Positions 18,055 to 27,990 of a DNA stretch of 64,000 nucleotides are shown piece by piece. This DNA comes from Reyranella sp. (GTDB taxonomy: Bacteria > Pseudomonadota > Alphaproteobacteria > Reyranellales > Reyranellaceae). The stretch covers positions 124,001 through 188,000 of the forward strand of contig NZ_JAFKJN010000013.1 of NCBI RefSeq assembly GCF_017305915.1, given 5' to 3'. A model generated the notes under the pieces. It was not told where the DNA came from and made no database searches. It was given only the letters and a program-made list of their open reading frames with translations. Position 1 is the first letter of the stretch. Each line of letters opens with the position of its first letter. The translations under genes and the position numbers were made by a program.

Positions 18055-18130
18055 CCGCCACCTTAGCATTGCAATCAGCCAGGCGCGCGCCGCGGCCGTT
18101 GGCCGGCCGTGAGCAGCGCGCCTTTTGCTT

Positions 18131-19498
18131 TTAGTTGATGCGGTGCAGGTTGACGATCCAGGACACCGGGCCGTAGGCGCCCTGCGAGCGTCCGTAGCAG
18201 TCGGCCACATTGTCGGCGCCGCGGCGGCAGACCAGCTGGTCGGCGTACCAGTGCGAGCCGTCGTTGCAGGTCGTGTCCTGGTCGCGCAGCGCCAGATTGG
18301 GGCCGTTGAAGGCCGCCCGCGCCCGCGTGCGGCACGCGGTGCGGCCGCGCCGCCATTCCAGGCTGCCGTTGCCGTTGGCGTCGAAGCAGTAGGACGACAC
18401 GCCCATCTGGCCCTGGTTCACCTCGTGCTTGAACGGATCGGTGCGCCAGCAGCCCGCCATGAAGGCGAAGTCGTTGGTCGGCGCCGGGGGCATGCGCATC
18501 CGTCCATCCGACGGGCGCTGCGGCTGCGGAGGCGGGGCGGGCTTGGGCTGCGGCGGCGGCACGGCGTGTGCGGTCTGCGGCGGCTTGGGTGGTTCCTTCG
18601 GCGTTTCCTTGGGCGGCTCCTTCGGCGGTTCCTTTGCCGCCTCCGCCGGCCGGCAGTCGGCGAAGCGCTTCCTCAGCTCGCCCTGGATCGCCGCCAGCTC
18701 GAGCTGCAGCGCCTTGGTGCGCGCCTGCTCGGTCGACAGCGAGGCCTTCATCGCCGGCAGCGGGTCGGCGGCCGGTGTCGGGGCGACCGACGCGTCGGGG
18801 CCTTCGCGCGTGGCGAGCGCGGTGTCGGGATCGGCCGGCAACAGCTCGCGCAGCAGCCACATGCCGCCCAGCAGCAGGAGCAGCAGCGGCAGCGCCAGCA
18901 ACAGCGTGCGGAACCACGGAATGGTGCCCGGTACCGCACGGACCGGCAGCGCACGGACCGGCAGCGCCGGCCGCGGCGGAGCCATATCGAGCACCGAGCG
19001 GCGGCCGGTCACCTCCGGCACGCGCGGCAGGGCCGGGCCCATCAGGCTGGCTGCGGCCTCCTTCTCGTAGCCCCAGCACACCACCACCGGCCGGTCGCCG
19101 ACCAGGAAGACGAAGGATTCAGCCGGCTTCCTCGCCGCGAGCTGCAGCGAGCGGCCGACCAGCCCGCTCTCCTCGCGCTGGCCGGCGGCGCTGAGCGTCG
19201 CGCCGAACCGGGCGATGTCGGCCAGTCCCGCATCGACTTGCGCCAGGATCTCGCTGCGCCGCTCCGGCGGGAGATCGGCGACCTTCTGCACCGCCCCGGT
19301 CCAACCGGCGTACCAGTCGATCGCCTTGCCATCCTCGTGCAGTTGCGGCTCGGCCAGCAGGTCGGCGGTGGCGTCGCCGAGACGGCGGCGGACCGCGCTG
19401 CGCAACGGGCTGGCGGCGTTGTGCAGCGGCTCGCCGCGCACACCGAGGGGGCGCACGCCGGTCCGGGTCGTGACGATCAGCGTGCTTTCGCCGGCCAT
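18131..19498 (-). CDS. Orphan membrane protein with proline-rich linker and Cys-rich C-terminal domain
   Basis: 455 aa. An N-terminal domain of about 190 residues is followed by one transmembrane helix (about 196-217), a helical segment (about 250-282), a Pro/Lys linker with EPPK repeats (about 289-330) and a C-terminal domain (about 341-455) starting FMAGCWRTDPF with six cysteines. The C-terminal domain would be periplasmic if the N-terminus is cytosolic. It follows the type I secretion genes on the same strand after 79 bases. I do not recognise the family with certainty. Confidence 0.75.
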   Translation of the reverse strand: MAGESTLIVTTRTGVRPLGVRGEPLHNAASPLRSAVRRRLGDATADLLAEPQLHEDGKAIDWYAGWTGAVQKVADLPPERRSEILAQVDAGLADIARFGATLSAAGQREESGLVGRSLQLAARKPAESFVFLVGDRPVVVCWGYEKEAAASLMGPALPRVPEVTGRRSVLDMAPPRPALPVRALPVRAVPGTIPWFRTLLLALPLLLLLLGGMWLLRELLPADPDTALATREGPDASVAPTPAADPLPAMKASLSTEQARTKALQLELAAIQGELRKRFADCRPAEAAKEPPKEPPKETPKEPPKPPQTAHAVPPPQPKPAPPPQPQRPSDGRMRMPPAPTNDFAFMAGCWRTDPFKHEVNQGQMGVSSYCFDANGNGSLEWRRGRTACRTRARAAFNGPNLALRDQDTTCNDGSHWYADQLVCRRGADNVADCYGRSQGAYGPVSWIVNLHRIN

Positions 19499-19577
19499 GG
19501 TCTTGGTCCGGAATTAACCGGCCGATTGTGGCGGCGCGATGATCGACGCGGCATGGTTTTGCGGCGGCCGCGCGGCT

Positions 19578-21092
19578 TTAACGCTCGCGCAGGCTGTCGT
19601 GGGCATATTTGGAGAGCGGCGACAGCAGGTAGCTCAGCACGGTGCGCGAGCCGGTGCTGATCTCGACCGTCACCGCCATGCCGGGGCTCAAGGCCACGAC
19701 GTTGTCGTCGACCTTCATCTCGGCCTTGTCGAGCGAAACGCGCGCCGAATAGACCAGCTCCTGGCCGGTCGGCTCGCTCGAGGCGTTCTGCGCGCCCTGC
19801 AGCCGGTCCTTGGACGGATCGCCCGGCTTCTGCCGCATGATGGCGTCGCGCGAGACGCTGAGCACCGTGCCGTGGCGCAGCCCGTAGCGGGTGAAGTTGA
19901 AGGTGTCGATCTTGATCTGCGCCTTGGCGCCCTCCGACACGAAGCCGATGTCGCGGTTGGAGACGTTGGCCTCGATCTCGATATGGCTGTCGAGCGGCAC
20001 GATCGCCAGCAGCTGCTGCGCCGGCGTCACGACGCCGCCGATCGTCTGCACCGCGAGCTGCTGCACCACGCCGTCGACCGGCGCGACCAGCGTCTGCAGC
20101 TTGGCGCGCTGCTCGGCCTTGTTCAGGTCCTCGCGGAAGCCGATCGCCTTGCGTTCGGCCTCGGCCAGCTCGGCGGCGCGGGTGCGCCGGTACTCGGCGA
20201 CCGCCTGGGCGCGCGCCTCGACCACGGTGGCGATCGCCGCCGTCGCCTCCTCGTAGCGCCGGCGCTGGACGGCGAGCTCGTAGCGCATCTCGTTGAGCTG
20301 CTGGATGTTCTCCAGGTAGGTGAGCTTGGAGCCGAGCTCCTTGTCGGCCAGCCCCTTGCGGATGTCGACCCGCTGCTCGACGTAGGGGATGGTGGTCTTG
20401 AGCTTCTCGATGGTCGCCGCGATGGTGACCCGCTCGGCCTCCTTCTGCGCCAGCTGCCGGTCGAGATTGGCGAGCTTGCTACGCTGCTCGGCCGCCAGGC
20501 TCAGCAGCAGGTTGCGCTGCAGCTCGAGCAACGGTCCCTCGGCATTGGCCGGCGCTGCGAAGTTCCTGAGCGGATCGTCGAGGTCGCCGAGCGCCGCGTT
20601 CAGCCGCGCCACGTCGAGGCGCGCCGACAGCAGGTCGCTTTGCAGATGGGCGCGCTCGGCCTCGGCCGCGGTCGGATCGAGCTCGATCAGGCGGTCGCCG
20701 GCCTTGACCCGCTGGCCGTCGCGGACATGGATGGCCTTGATGACGCCGGTCTCGAACGGCTGGATCAGCTTGGTGCCGCCGGTGGCGACGATCTTGCCCG
20801 GCGCGGTCGCCACGATGTCGATGCGGCCGATCCAGGCCCAGGCGATCATCGCCACCGCCAGGATCACGATGGTGGCGGCGACGGCACGGCCGATCGGCGA
20901 CGGCGGCGTCTCGATGATCTCCAGCGCCGCCGGCAGGAACTCGCGCTCGGCCTGGCCGCGCTGGCCGCGCGCGGACACGCCGAGCAGCGCATAGACCAGC
21001 CGTTCGGCGCCGGACACGATCGCGGCGCACAGCCGGCCGATCCAGCGGAACGGCGCGGTGAGCGCGCGGCCGAGGGCGTCAAGCCACCTCAT
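19578..21092 (-). CDS. HlyD family type I secretion periplasmic adaptor
   Basis: 504 aa membrane fusion protein. One transmembrane helix near 67-88, a lipoyl-type segment (VIKAIHVRDGQRVKAGDRLI), a long coiled-coil hairpin (about 135-330) and the beta-barrel region ending near the C-terminus. It links the inner-membrane ABC transporter to an outer-membrane TolC-like channel (not present here). Overlaps the transporter gene by 14 bases. Confidence 0.92.
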   Translation of the reverse strand: MRWLDALGRALTAPFRWIGRLCAAIVSGAERLVYALLGVSARGQRGQAEREFLPAALEIIETPPSPIGRAVAATIVILAVAMIAWAWIGRIDIVATAPGKIVATGGTKLIQPFETGVIKAIHVRDGQRVKAGDRLIELDPTAAEAERAHLQSDLLSARLDVARLNAALGDLDDPLRNFAAPANAEGPLLELQRNLLLSLAAEQRSKLANLDRQLAQKEAERVTIAATIEKLKTTIPYVEQRVDIRKGLADKELGSKLTYLENIQQLNEMRYELAVQRRRYEEATAAIATVVEARAQAVAEYRRTRAAELAEAERKAIGFREDLNKAEQRAKLQTLVAPVDGVVQQLAVQTIGGVVTPAQQLLAIVPLDSHIEIEANVSNRDIGFVSEGAKAQIKIDTFNFTRYGLRHGTVLSVSRDAIMRQKPGDPSKDRLQGAQNASSEPTGQELVYSARVSLDKAEMKVDDNVVALSPGMAVTVEISTGSRTVLSYLLSPLSKYAHDSLRER

Positions 21093-23262
21093 GGAGCCCC
21101 GACTGCAGCTTGTGGAGGGTGGCGTAGCGGCCCTTGCCGTGGATCAGCTGGTCGTGCGTGCCGTCCTCGACGATCTGGCCCTGCTCGATGGTGATGATGC
21201 GGTCGGCGCGGCGCACCGTCGACAGCCGGTGGGCGATGACGAGCACGGTGCGGCCGCGAGAGATCGCCGCCATGTTGTCCTGGATCGCCCGCTCGCTCTC
21301 GTAGTCGAGCGCGCTGGTCGCCTCGTCGAAGATCAGGATGCGCGGGTTGTTGAGCAGCGCGCGCGCGATCGCGATGCGCTGGCGCTGGCCGCCCGACAGG
21401 GTGTCGCCGCGCTCGCCGACCATGGTGTCGTAGCCCTCGGGCATGCCGAGGATGAACTCGTGGGCGCCGGCGAGCTTGGCCGCCTCGATGACCCGCTCCA
21501 GCGCCGTCCCGGGATCGGCCAGCGCGATGTTGTCACGCACCGTGCGGTTCATCAGGATGTTCTCCTGCAGCACGACGCCGATCTGCCGCCGGAGCCAGGC
21601 CGGATCGGCCATCGCGAGGTCGGTGCCGTCGATCAGCACGCGGCCGCCTTCCGGCACGTAGAGCCGCTGGACCAGGCGGGCGATCGTGCTCTTGCCCGAG
21701 CCCGAGGCGCCGACGATGCCGATGAACTGCCCGGCCGGGACGGCGAGCTCGACCTCGCGCAGCACCGGCGGGCCGTCGATGCGGTAGCGGAAGGTCACCC
21801 GCTCGAACCTAATGTCGCCCTTGATCGGCGGCAGGGCGGCCTGGGACGCCGAATGCGACGGCTCGGCCGGGGTGTTGAGGATGTCGCCCAGCCGGTCGAT
21901 CGAGATGCGCGCCTGGTGGAAGTCCTGCCAGATCTGCGCCAGCCGCAGGATCGGCGCGGTGACCCGGCCGGCCAGCATGTTGAAGGCGACCAGCTCGCCG
22001 ACCGTGAGCTCGCCGCCGATCACCAGCCGGGCGCCGACATAGAGGATGGCGGCGACCGTGATCTTGCTGATCAGCTGGATGGTGTTGCTGGCGACGTTGC
22101 CGAGCTGCAGCACCCGCATGCTGGCGGCGACGTAGTTGGCGAGCTGCTCCTCCCAGCGGCGTTGCATCTGGGGCTCGACCGCCATCGCCTTCAAGGTCTC
22201 GACGCCGTTCACCGATTCGACCAGGAAGGCCTGGTTCTCCGCGCCGAGCCGGAACTTCTCGTCGAGCCGGCGGCGGAACAGCGGCGTCGCACCCGCTGAA
22301 ATGATTGCGTAGAGCGGCAGCGAGGCCAGCACCACCAGGGTCAGCATCGTCGAGTACATGAACATGATGGCGATGAAGACGATGGTGAACATCAGGTCGA
22401 TCGCCAAGGTCAGGGCCGAGCTGGTGAGGAAGTTGCGGATGTTCTCGAGCTCGCGCACGCGCGCCACCGAATCGCCGGCGCGGCGGGCGCGGAAATAGGC
22501 CATCGGCAGCGCCAGCAGGTGGCGGAACAGCCGCGCGCCCAGCTCGACGTCGATGCGGTTGGTGGTGTGCGAGAAGAGATAGGTGCGCAGGATCGTCAGG
22601 ATGCATTCGAACAGCGCGATGCCGGCCAGCCCGATCGCCAGCACGTCGAGCGTGCTCATGCTCTGGTGCACCAGCACCCTGTCGATCACCACCTGGAAGA
22701 TCAGCGGCGAGACCAGGGCGAAGATCTGCAGGAAGAACGAGGCGATCAGCACCTCGGTGAACATCCGGCGGTACTTCCAGATCGCGCCCATGAACCAGGT
22801 CACGTCGAAGCGCCGGGCGAGATGCAGCAGCGAGCCTCGCCGCGTCATCAGCACCAGCTCGCCGTTCCAGGTCGCCTCGAACTGCTCCTGGGTGAGCAGC
22901 GAGGGCCGCGGTTCGTTGGGCGCCTGTAGCAGGACCTTCTTGTCGTCGGCCTTGGCGACCACGACGAAGCCGCCATCCTTGAGCGCGGCGATCGCCGGCA
23001 GCGGGGTGGTGGCCAGCCGCGCGAAGGCGGTCGCGCGGATGCGGGCCTTCAGCCCCAGCCGGCGGGCCGTCCGCAGCATTTCGGTCTTGCCGATGGTCTG
23101 GGTACCAAGCTGGTGGAGGATCTGGTTGCCGTCCGCGCCGATGCCGAGGAAGCGCAGAAGCAGCGTCAGGCAGGCGAGGCCGGGGTCGATCTCGGGGGCC
23201 GAGGACGATGGGGCGTCCATGAACCTGTTCGGTTGTGATTCCAACGACATAGGATAAACCAA
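21079..23262 (-). CDS. Type I secretion ABC transporter, permease/ATPase
   Basis: 727 aa, HlyB/LapB-like. The order is a C39-like domain (about 20-145), six transmembrane helices (about 160-430) and an ATPase with Walker [13 protein letters not shown], signature [15 protein letters not shown], Walker [13 protein letters not shown] and switch IAHRLST. The C39 domain reads DPGLACL where active peptidases have DCGxAC, so the catalytic cysteine is lost, as in RTX exporters. A TTG start follows GGAGAG at good distance; an ATG 12 bases on is the alternative. No RTX substrate is seen nearby. Confidence 0.92.
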   Translation of the reverse strand: MVYPMSLESQPNRFMDAPSSSAPEIDPGLACLTLLLRFLGIGADGNQILHQLGTQTIGKTEMLRTARRLGLKARIRATAFARLATTPLPAIAALKDGGFVVVAKADDKKVLLQAPNEPRPSLLTQEQFEATWNGELVLMTRRGSLLHLARRFDVTWFMGAIWKYRRMFTEVLIASFFLQIFALVSPLIFQVVIDRVLVHQSMSTLDVLAIGLAGIALFECILTILRTYLFSHTTNRIDVELGARLFRHLLALPMAYFRARRAGDSVARVRELENIRNFLTSSALTLAIDLMFTIVFIAIMFMYSTMLTLVVLASLPLYAIISAGATPLFRRRLDEKFRLGAENQAFLVESVNGVETLKAMAVEPQMQRRWEEQLANYVAASMRVLQLGNVASNTIQLISKITVAAILYVGARLVIGGELTVGELVAFNMLAGRVTAPILRLAQIWQDFHQARISIDRLGDILNTPAEPSHSASQAALPPIKGDIRFERVTFRYRIDGPPVLREVELAVPAGQFIGIVGASGSGKSTIARLVQRLYVPEGGRVLIDGTDLAMADPAWLRRQIGVVLQENILMNRTVRDNIALADPGTALERVIEAAKLAGAHEFILGMPEGYDTMVGERGDTLSGGQRQRIAIARALLNNPRILIFDEATSALDYESERAIQDNMAAISRGRTVLVIAHRLSTVRRADRIITIEQGQIVEDGTHDQLIHGKGRYATLHKLQSGLHEVA

Positions 23263-23304
23263 GGGGTCTCTCCTGACGACTCCTCACGCCGCCACAGGCC
23301 CGAC

Positions 23305-24081
23305 ATGGATCCTTTCGTTCTGCTCAAATTCCTCGGCCGGGCGGCGCTGCCGCCGGCCTCCATGGTGGCCGGCCTGCTCCTGGCGCTGCTGCTGGCCCTG
23401 TTCGGATGGCGCAAGCTCGCGCGTATCGTAGGTATCCTGGCGGTGCTCCAGACGGTGCTGCTGTCCGTGCCGGCCGTCGCGGATTTGTTGATGGAGCCGC
23501 TCCAGAGGCAGGCCCGAGCTGCCGCCCAGAAGGCCGCGCCGTGCTGCTACGACGCGATCGTGGTGCTGGGCGGTGGCATCGCGCCGGCCATTCCACCCTG
23601 GTTGCCCAACCCCGATCTCAGCTCGGCGGCCGATCGGCTCTGGCACGCGGCGCGGCTCTACCGGCAGGGCGTAGCGGCCAAGGTCATTGTCAGCGGCGGC
23701 GATCCGCTGGCGCGCTACGGCGGCGTGCCGTCCTCGACCGAATCCGTTGCCATGACGCAGTTTCTCACCGATCTCGGAGTGCCCGGCTCGGCGATCGTGA
23801 GCGAGGCGCAGTCGACCAATACGAGCGACAACATCCGGCTGGTCCGTGCGATGGTGCAGGACAAGCCCGTGGCGCTCGTGACCTCGGGTTACCACATGCC
23901 GCGCGCGCTGCGGCTGGCGGCGCGAAACGGCCTGAATGCCGCCGCCTTTCCGACCGACTGGTACCCGCCCTGGCAGGCACGCGCCTATTGGGACAACTGG
24001 ATGCCGAGCGGCGACGCCCAGGAAACGTCGACGCGGGCGATCTGGGAGTGGCTCGCGCTCGCCTTCGACTTTCGCCCGTAA
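23305..24081 (+). CDS. YdcF/SanA-like DUF218 protein
   Basis: 258 aa. Two N-terminal hydrophobic helices (about 8-62) precede a DUF218 domain with AIVVLGGGIAPAI, AAKVIVSGGDPLARYGG, SEAQSTNTSDNIRL and LVTSGYHMPRALRLAAR. Such inner-membrane proteins are linked to envelope polysaccharide or vancomycin-barrier functions in E. coli; the reaction is unclear. Convergent with the acyl-CoA synthetase, 3 bases apart. Confidence 0.88.
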   Translation: MDPFVLLKFLGRAALPPASMVAGLLLALLLALFGWRKLARIVGILAVLQTVLLSVPAVADLLMEPLQRQARAAAQKAAPCCYDAIVVLGGGIAPAIPPWLPNPDLSSAADRLWHAARLYRQGVAAKVIVSGGDPLARYGGVPSSTESVAMTQFLTDLGVPGSAIVSEAQSTNTSDNIRLVRAMVQDKPVALVTSGYHMPRALRLAARNGLNAAAFPTDWYPPWQARAYWDNWMPSGDAQETSTRAIWEWLALAFDFRP

Positions 24082-24084
24082 GGT

Positions 24085-25941
24085 TCAGACCGTCTTCGCC
24101 CAGTCGCGCAGCACGAACTTCTGCACCTTGCCGGTCGAGGTCATCGGCAGGTCGCGGAACACCACGTAGCGCGGGCACTTGTAGGAAGCGAGGTTGGCCC
24201 GGCAGTGCGTGATGATGTCGTCGGCGGTCGCCTCGGCGCCGGCCTTCAGCACGACGAAGGCGCAGGGCGTCTCGCCCCATTTCTCGTCGGGCTTGGCAAC
24301 CACGGCGACGTTGGCGACGGCGGGATGCTTGATGATCACGCCCTCGACCTCGATGGTCGAGATGTTCTCGCCGCCGGAGATGATGATGTCCTTGGAGCGG
24401 TCGCGCAGCTCGATGTAGCCGTCCTCGTGCAGCACGCCGAGGTCGCCCGAGTGGAACCAGCCGCCGGCGAAGGCCTCCTGCGTCGCCCTGGCGTTCTTCA
24501 GGTAGCCCTTCATCGTCAGGTTGCCGCGGAACATCACCTCGCCCATGGTGCTGCCATCACGGGGGACCTCTTGCATAGTGGTGGGATCCATCACCGTGAC
24601 GCCGTCCTCGGCGGCGTAGCGCACGCCCTGGCGCGCCTTGAGCCGCGCGCGCTCGCCCGAATCGAGCGCATCCCAGTCGTCGTGCCAGGCGCACACCGTC
24701 GCCGGGCCATAGACCTCGGTCAGGCCGTAGACATGGGTGACGCGGAAGTTCTCCTTCTCCAGCGCCTCGAGCACGGCGGCGGGCGGCGGCGCGGCCGCGG
24801 TCATGAACTCGACCCGGCGCTTCAGCGGCCGGCGCTCCTTGGGCGTGGCGCCGATGATGAACTGCATGATGATCGGCGCGCCGCACATGTGCGTCACGCC
24901 ATGGTCGACCAGCGAATCGTAGATCGTCGTCGCGCTCACCCGGCGCAGGCAGACCGAGGTGCCGGCGACCAGCGCCAGCGTCCACGGGAAGCACCAGCCG
25001 TTGCAATGGAACATCGGCAAGGTCCAGAGGTAGATAGGGTGCAGGCCGATCGGCCACTGGGTGGCGTTACCATAGGCGGAAAGCGTCGCGCCGCGGTGAT
25101 GGAACACGACGCCCTTGGGGTTGCCGGTGGTGCCCGAGGTGTAATTGAGCGAGATCGCGTTCCATTCGTCGCCGGGATAGTCCCAGCGATAGTCGGCGTC
25201 GCCGGTCGCGATGAACTCCTCGTAGGTCGTGTCGCCGATCGGCACGCCCTCGGGATACTGCGGGTCGGCGATGTCGATCACCAGCGGCTGCACCTTGGCG
25301 GTGGCCAGCGCCTCGGTGGCGACCTTGTGGTACTCGCGGTCGACGATCAACAACTTGGCCTCGCTGTGGTCGAGGATGAAGCCGATCATCGCCGCGTCGA
25401 GCCGGGTGTTGAGGCAGTTCAGCACGCCGCCGGTCATCGGCACGCCGAAATGCGCCTCGTACATCTCGGGGATGTTGGGCGCCATGATCGCGACGGTGTC
25501 GCCTTGCCCGATGCCGATCTTCTCCAGCGCCGAGGCGAGCTGCTTGCAGCGCTCGTGGGTCTCCGCCCAGGTCTGGCGGCGCGGCCCGTGCACCAGGGCG
25601 AGGTGGTCGGGATAGACGCTGGCCGAGCGCTCGAGGAACTGCAGCGGCGTCAGGGTGGCGTAGTTGGCGGCGTTCTTGTCGAGGTCGCGCTCGTAGATGT
25701 TGGCATTGAGCGACGGCGCCTTGTGGTGGAGGGCCGGCCGTGCGCCCGGCATGCGCACCACCGACTGCCGGTTCTTCACCGGGCGCCGCGGCGCGGGGCG
25801 GACGACCGGCTTGGGCGCCGCCGCCTTCTTCTTGGCGGCGGACTTGCGCGATGGCGTTTTCGGGGCAGGACGTTTTGCCTTGGCGGCCTTGGGCTTAGCC
25901 GTGCGTTTCTTGCCCGAACCCTTCGACGTCTTTCTCGCCAT
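24085..25941 (-). CDS. Acyl-CoA synthetase with basic histone-H1-like N-terminal tail
   Basis: 618 aa AMP-forming ligase that activates a fatty acid to acyl-CoA. The enzyme part begins near residue 80 (YERDLDKNAANYATLTPLQF) and shows the AMP motif YTSGTTGNPKGVV (about 264), VTHVYGLTEVYGPATV and the C-terminal Lys motif LPMTSTGKVQKFVLR. Upstream of this are about 63 Lys/Ala/Pro/Arg residues in PKAAKAKRP-type repeats, not part of the family. A plausible ribosome site precedes the first ATG, so the tail is probably translated. FadD3/medium-chain type is likely; substrate unknown. Confidence 0.9.
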   Translation of the reverse strand: MARKTSKGSGKKRTAKPKAAKAKRPAPKTPSRKSAAKKKAAAPKPVVRPAPRRPVKNRQSVVRMPGARPALHHKAPSLNANIYERDLDKNAANYATLTPLQFLERSASVYPDHLALVHGPRRQTWAETHERCKQLASALEKIGIGQGDTVAIMAPNIPEMYEAHFGVPMTGGVLNCLNTRLDAAMIGFILDHSEAKLLIVDREYHKVATEALATAKVQPLVIDIADPQYPEGVPIGDTTYEEFIATGDADYRWDYPGDEWNAISLNYTSGTTGNPKGVVFHHRGATLSAYGNATQWPIGLHPIYLWTLPMFHCNGWCFPWTLALVAGTSVCLRRVSATTIYDSLVDHGVTHMCGAPIIMQFIIGATPKERRPLKRRVEFMTAAAPPPAAVLEALEKENFRVTHVYGLTEVYGPATVCAWHDDWDALDSGERARLKARQGVRYAAEDGVTVMDPTTMQEVPRDGSTMGEVMFRGNLTMKGYLKNARATQEAFAGGWFHSGDLGVLHEDGYIELRDRSKDIIISGGENISTIEVEGVIIKHPAVANVAVVAKPDEKWGETPCAFVVLKAGAEATADDIITHCRANLASYKCPRYVVFRDLPMTSTGKVQKFVLRDWAKTV

Positions 25942-26063
25942 GGCCCTGTCCTGTTGCCTCCGACCCCCTGCACTTTACCCACGAAGCGGCAGGCGGGAAC
26001 ACCTGTTCCATCTTGAAGTGCGCACAATCTGCACACACATTACGCGCGACAGGGGTGGCTAAC

Positions 26064-26990
26064 ATGAAAATCAAGCATCTGATGGCGGCCTTCGCCGCGA
26101 TCGTTCTTCTGGTGCCGGCGGTGGCCGATGCGCGCGCCGGCGGCGGCACCAACAACGGCAGTCGCGGCACCAAGACCAACCAGGCGCCGCCGCCGACCCA
26201 GACGGCGCCCACGGCCAAGCCGATCGAGCGCAGCACGACGCCGAACCAGCAGCAGGCGCAGGCGGCGCCGCGGCCGGCGGCTCCGGCGGCACAGCCCGGC
26301 TTCTTCCAGCGCCATCCGTTCCTGTCGGGACTGATGGGCGGCCTCGTCGGCGCCGGCCTGATCGGCATGCTGATGGGCGGCGGCTTCGGCGGCATGGCGG
26401 GCATCCTCAGCCTGCTGATCCAGGCGGCGCTGATCGGCGGCCTGGTCTTCCTCGTGCTGCGCCTGGTCCGCGGCCGCTCGGCGATGCCGGGCGAGATGCG
26501 TCCGGCCTATGCCGGTCCGACGCCGCATCAGGCCGCCGCGCCGATGGCGCGGTCGACGCCGACGATGCTGGCCGGCAGCACCGCCGGCCTCGCTATCGCC
26601 AAGGAGGACTTCGAGGCCTTCGAGGCGATACTGGGTGACGTCCAGGGCGCCTACAGCCGCGGCGACCTCGGCCGGCTGCGCACGCTCGCGACGCCGGAGA
26701 TGCTGGGCTACTTCTCCGAGCAGCTCTCCACCAACGCGAGCCGCGGCCTCGAGAACAAGGTCGAGGCGGTGAAGCTCGAGCAGGGCGACCTGTCGGAAGC
26801 CTGGCGCGAGGGCGACATCGACTACGCCACCGTCGCCATGCGCTTCAGCATGACCGACGTGACCCGCCGCCTCACCGACGGCGCGGTGGTCGAGGGCAAT
26901 CCGACCGCGCGCAGCGAGGCGACGGAAATCTGGACCTTCCTGCGCAGCCGCGGCGGCAACTGGATCCTGTCGGCCATCCAGCAGGCCTGA
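26064..26990 (+). CDS. Tim44-like domain protein
   Basis: 308 aa. Start at MKIKHLMAAFAAIVLLVPAV, a signal peptide; a further in-frame codon 51 bases upstream lacks this property. A Gln/Pro/Ala-rich region (about 30-85) is followed by two glycine-rich transmembrane helices (about 92-138) and a C-terminal Tim44 domain (about 170-308; AYSRGDLGRLRTLATPEML, ending WTFLRSRGGNWILSAIQQA). Bacterial Tim44-like proteins are membrane-associated and poorly characterised. Confidence 0.88.
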   Translation: MKIKHLMAAFAAIVLLVPAVADARAGGGTNNGSRGTKTNQAPPPTQTAPTAKPIERSTTPNQQQAQAAPRPAAPAAQPGFFQRHPFLSGLMGGLVGAGLIGMLMGGGFGGMAGILSLLIQAALIGGLVFLVLRLVRGRSAMPGEMRPAYAGPTPHQAAAPMARSTPTMLAGSTAGLAIAKEDFEAFEAILGDVQGAYSRGDLGRLRTLATPEMLGYFSEQLSTNASRGLENKVEAVKLEQGDLSEAWREGDIDYATVAMRFSMTDVTRRLTDGAVVEGNPTARSEATEIWTFLRSRGGNWILSAIQQA

Positions 26991-27002
26991 CCGGAAACCG
27001 CT

Positions 27003-27965
27003 CTACTCGAGCTTGATGTCGAGCTCCTTGATCAGGTTGGCGAAGTAGACCTTGTCGTCGCCAACCTGCCGGCCGAACGCGGCCGGCGACTGGTGGTGGG
27101 CGATCTGCGCCACGCCCAGCAGCTTGGTCTGGAGGTCCGGTTCGGCTGCCGCCTTGGCCGCCTCCTGCGAGATGCGCTCGAGCGCATCGCTGGGCGTGCC
27201 CTTGGGCGCCAGCAGGCCGAACCAGCTCCGCTCGCGGAAGCCCTTGAGGTCGAGCCCGGCCTCGCGTGCGGTCGGCACGTCGGGAAGATCGGGCAGGCGG
27301 GTCGCGCCCTCCTGCAGCACGGTCCGCACCTTGCCGGCCTTGTGGTAGGGCACGAACGACGGATCGAACACCATCTGGATGCGGCCGTCGAAGATGTCGC
27401 CGGTGGCGTCGACAATGGTCTTGTAGGGCGCGTGCTGCATCTGGATACCGGCGGCGCGCGTCAGCACCCCGCCGGTGAGATGGGTGATGGTGCCGAGCCC
27501 CGACGAGCCGTACCAGAATTTTCCGGCGTTCGCCTTGGCGAGCGCCACGAACTCCTGCCAGGTGCCGGCGCCGAGCTTGGTGGTGATGGTGACCGGCAGC
27601 ACCGGCGTCGACAGCCGGCAGGCCGCGGTCAGCGCCTCGGGATCGTACGGCACTTTCCGCACCGACGGCGTGATCGCCATGATCGCCGTCGGCGACAACA
27701 GCAGGGTATGGCCGTCGGGCGCGCTGGTCGCGACCATGGCCGCGCCGACGCCGCCCGAGGCGCCGGGCTTGTCCTCGACCACGATCTGCTGGCCCAGCCC
27801 GACGGTCATCCGCTCGGCATAGAGCCGCGCCACCTGGTCGGCCGAGCCGCCGGGGCCGTAGGGCACGACGAGCCGCAGCGGCTTGCTGGGCTTCCAGTCG
27901 CCGCGCGCGGCGATCGGCGTCAAGGCAGCGAGGCCGGCGGCGAGGGCCGTGCGACGTCGGATCAT
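27003..27965 (-). CDS. Bug-family tripartite tricarboxylate transporter receptor
   Basis: 320 aa periplasmic substrate-binding protein. A short Arg-rich signal peptide (MIRRRTALAAGLAALTPIAA) is followed by RLVVPYGPGGSADQVARLYA, the ligand-binding VVEDKPGASGGVGAAMVA and GFRERSWFGLLAPKGTP. Ligands of this family are carboxylates. No tctAB permease genes are adjacent, a common situation for Bug proteins. A strong purine-rich ribosome site precedes the ATG. Confidence 0.92.
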   Translation of the reverse strand: MIRRRTALAAGLAALTPIAARGDWKPSKPLRLVVPYGPGGSADQVARLYAERMTVGLGQQIVVEDKPGASGGVGAAMVATSAPDGHTLLLSPTAIMAITPSVRKVPYDPEALTAACRLSTPVLPVTITTKLGAGTWQEFVALAKANAGKFWYGSSGLGTITHLTGGVLTRAAGIQMQHAPYKTIVDATGDIFDGRIQMVFDPSFVPYHKAGKVRTVLQEGATRLPDLPDVPTAREAGLDLKGFRERSWFGLLAPKGTPSDALERISQEAAKAAAEPDLQTKLLGVAQIAHHQSPAAFGRQVGDDKVYFANLIKELDIKLE

Positions 27966-27990
27966 GCGTTTCCTCTCCCTCTTTTTCTTG

